Made by a program: the position numbers and the translations under genes
Shown here: in pieces, positions 62,524 through 64,000 of the stretch
Layout of the letters: the number at the start of each line of letters is the position of its first letter
Position numbering within the stretch: position 1 is the first letter of the stretch
Notes under the pieces: generated by a model
The model's input: only the letters and a program-made list of their open reading frames with translations
The model's database searches: none
Told to the model about the DNA's origin: nothing
Assembly (NCBI RefSeq): GCF_003254565.1
Contig: NZ_QJRI01000173.1
Coordinates: 1 to 64,000, forward strand
Direction: 5' to 3'
From: Flavobacterium nitrogenifigens
GTDB taxonomy: Bacteria > Bacteroidota > Bacteroidia > Flavobacteriales > Flavobacteriaceae
DNA length: 64,000 bases

Positions 62524-63189
62524 TTAATTATTGAAATGATGAAATAAAGCGATAATTACGAAAAGCGCTGGAACTACAACTGCAAACCAGTAACCTACTT
62601 TTGATAAAAATCTAGAGTATTTGTTGTGCATCCCTACAGATTGAAGAGAAGATGCAAACCCGTGCCATAAGTGGAATCCTAAAAGGATGAAAGACACACA
62701 GTACAATGCCGTACGGATTGGGTCGTGAAATTTGTGAACCAACTCACCATAATACCTTGTAGCATCTGGCGCTGTACCCGCAATATACTTGTAGGTAACT
62801 TCAGGAAACCAGAAATCATAAAAGTGCAATCCTAAGAAAGCTAAAATAACCAATCCAGAAATAATCATATTTCTAGAACTCCAAGAAGCGTTTGCAGCTC
62901 CATTGTATTTAGCGTATGCGATTGGTCGTGCTGCGCTGTTTTGAGCCGTAAGTACAAATCCCATTACGAAATGGAAAATTACTCCGAATGCCAAAACTGG
63001 CTGCATTACGTACTGAATCAGCGGATTGTATCCCATAAAGTGAGAAGCTTCGTTAAAAACGTCTTCACTAATAATAGAAATAAAATTTAAGGAAACATGC
63101 AGCGCTAAAAACGTGATTAAGAATATTCCCGAAAGAGCCATAGCTACTTTCTTTAAGATGGAAGCATTCAATAGTGCAGATTGTGCCAT
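62524..63189 (-). CDS. sdhC: Succinate dehydrogenase cytochrome b subunit
   Basis: 221-residue membrane anchor of the B-type complex (five transmembrane helices): [20 protein letters not shown] then [11 protein letters not shown] and helices containing His residues that could ligate the two b hemes ([41 protein letters not shown]). First gene of the operon, with a promoter at 63222-63252. Confidence 0.93.
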   Translation of the reverse strand: MAQSALLNASILKKVAMALSGIFLITFLALHVSLNFISIISEDVFNEASHFMGYNPLIQYVMQPVLAFGVIFHFVMGFVLTAQNSAARPIAYAKYNGAANASWSSRNMIISGLVILAFLGLHFYDFWFPEVTYKYIAGTAPDATRYYGELVHKFHDPIRTALYCVSFILLGFHLWHGFASSLQSVGMHNKYSRFLSKVGYWFAVVVPALFVIIALFHHFNN

Positions 63190-63221
63190 AAGTGTTAAGT
63201 AGTTTGTTTTAAAAAATTACA

Positions 63222-63252
63222 CAAAAATAATTCAATTACAAAAGAACTACAA
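63222..63252 (-). promoter_or_regulatory. Candidate promoter of sdhCAB
   Basis: On the minus strand TTG (63250-63252) is followed after 20 bases by TATTTTTG (63222-63229), a fit to the -33/-7 consensus, 33 bases before the sdhC ATG. Confidence 0.5.
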
Positions 63253-63496
63253 CCATTTCGCTGTTATTTATAATGATTTTAAAATAGCTATTTTCTACGT
63301 ATTTTTACGTACAAAAACGAAGCTGCTAAAAAATAATTCACTATGAGAAATTTCAAAATACTGCTTTTTAAGTGATAGCAAGGAAATTCAATTCTAAGTA
63401 GATTACCAAAAATTTATCATATTGTTATTTTATTCAAACATTTGATTTATTTTCTTCAAAAGTGCTCTTCGGCAGAAATTTTGTCTAAGTAAAAAA

Positions 63497-63526
63497 TTGT
63501 CATTCCGTAACATAGTTTTACCTTTA
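63497..63526 (+). promoter_or_regulatory. Candidate promoter of the HMG-CoA synthase-family gene
   Basis: TTG (63497-63499), 19-base spacer, TACCTTTA (63519-63526), one base from TAnnTTTG, 19 bases before the ATG. The remaining spacer 63253-63496 shows no gene. Confidence 0.4.
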
Positions 63527-63545
63527 GCGGCTCAAAAAAATAAGA

Positions 63546-64000
63546 ATGAAAACAGGAATTGATGCTATTTCGTTTGATGTAGCAAACATACATTTACCCA
63601 TAAAAACTTTGGCAATTGCCAGAAATATTGAACCAGAAAAATTAGAAAAAGGTCTTGGATTACTAAAAATGACCTTTCCAGACGTCCACCAAGACGCTGT
63701 AGTTTTTGGAGCAAATGCTTTAACAAAACTTATCACAGACAATAAAATAAACCTAAACGAAATAAGCCGAATTTATGTTGGTACCGAAAGCGGTATTGAC
63801 AGTTCAAAACCAATTGCTTCTTATTTAATTAGTTTAATGGAGCAGAAATTTGGAGAAGATTCTTTGGCAGAATGTGATGTTGTTGATTTTACTTTTGCTT
63901 GTATTGGCGGAGTTGATGCGATGCAAAACTGCCTAGATTTCGTAAAACTGAATCCGACGAAAAAAGCAATTGTAGTTACTTCTGATTTTGCAAAATATGA
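63546..64000 (+). CDS. Hydroxymethylglutaryl-CoA synthase-family protein (5' part)
   Basis: First 151 codons of a thiolase-fold enzyme, cut by the window edge. The start KTGIDAISFDVANIHLPIKT, the block VFGANALTKLI, and the catalytic Cys119 in VVDFTFACIGGVDAMQNCLD are those of HMG-CoA synthase, which condenses acetyl-CoA with acetoacetyl-CoA in the mevalonate pathway used by Bacteroidota for isoprenoids. Since the rest is unseen, a related HMGS-like enzyme is possible. Confidence 0.85.
   Translation, partial: MKTGIDAISFDVANIHLPIKTLAIARNIEPEKLEKGLGLLKMTFPDVHQDAVVFGANALTKLITDNKINLNEISRIYVGTESGIDSSKPIASYLISLMEQKFGEDSLAECDVVDFTFACIGGVDAMQNCLDFVKLNPTKKAIVVTSDFAKY

Noticed and set aside
1..64000. 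CRISPR array, rRNA operon, complete insertion sequence or prophage
   Set aside because: No regularly spaced repeats, rRNA sequence, transposase or phage structural genes were recognised.

Overview
The window is one contiguous piece of a Bacteroidota chromosome, almost certainly a Flavobacterium close to the F. johnsoniae group. The evidence is the low G+C, the near absence of Shine-Dalgarno sequences, repeated TAnnTTTG (-7) promoter boxes, a quinol-type sdhCAB operon, PID-CTERM, PepSY-like and CarboxypepD_reg-like proteins, and many secreted lipoproteins. Assignments come from reading the translated sequence; no database search was run.

Left part (1-19.6 kb): a Kef-type cation/proton antiporter; a LytS/LytTR-type two-component pair with overlapping genes; an MMPL/RND exporter; a YhcG/DUF1016 nuclease; asnS and rpoN; a 590-bp spacer with two inverted copies of a four-hairpin element; tdk; a Glu-rich repeat protein; then rsmI, a small lipoprotein, a HopJ-family protein, recJ, an MFS transporter and an exported alpha/beta hydrolase.

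Middle (19.6-40.8 kb): two small paralogues, one with a Cys cluster, flank a CarboxypepD_reg-like protein. Then come a seven-heme lipoprotein cytochrome, lpxH, a QueD/PTPS enzyme, an enoyl-CoA hydratase, tRNA-Ala(GGC), a set of poorly characterised lipoproteins and membrane proteins, a PIN-domain remnant, and an envelope operon (FAD oxidoreductase, mtgA, lpxR). These are followed by an S9 peptidase, a hybrid histidine kinase, an NtrC-type sigma-54 activator and five tandem secreted PepSY-like paralogues. The kinase, the activator and rpoN make a sensory circuit plausible, and the PepSY array is its nearest possible output.

Right part (40.8-64 kb): fatty-acid genes (yceD-rpmF, then fabH-accB-accC), pdxA divergent from ribE, and a small accessory region (46.5-51.6 kb). 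The accessory region holds a PID-CTERM protein, a C5-cytosine methyltransferase, a Vsr endonuclease, a frameshifted XRE regulator and a two-gene unit resembling GapS4a/GapS4b anti-phage proteins, and it ends at a CAU-anticodon tRNA. After it come mce, a coupled lipoprotein/TPR-like pair, an Ig-like lipoprotein, a frameshifted Coa1-like gene, an omega-amidase, a DeoR regulator, sdhCAB and the start of an HMG-CoA synthase-family gene.

The spacers are unusually structured. There are four copies of a palindrome built on GAATTC, and several spacers, some inside operons, hold short heptamer-like tandem repeats that fold back on themselves. The points most worth following are the PepSY array with its direct-repeat leader, the GapS4-like unit beside the tRNA, the Cys-rich/Cys-poor paralogue pair, the four-hairpin elements, and two single-base frameshifts in otherwise well-preserved genes.
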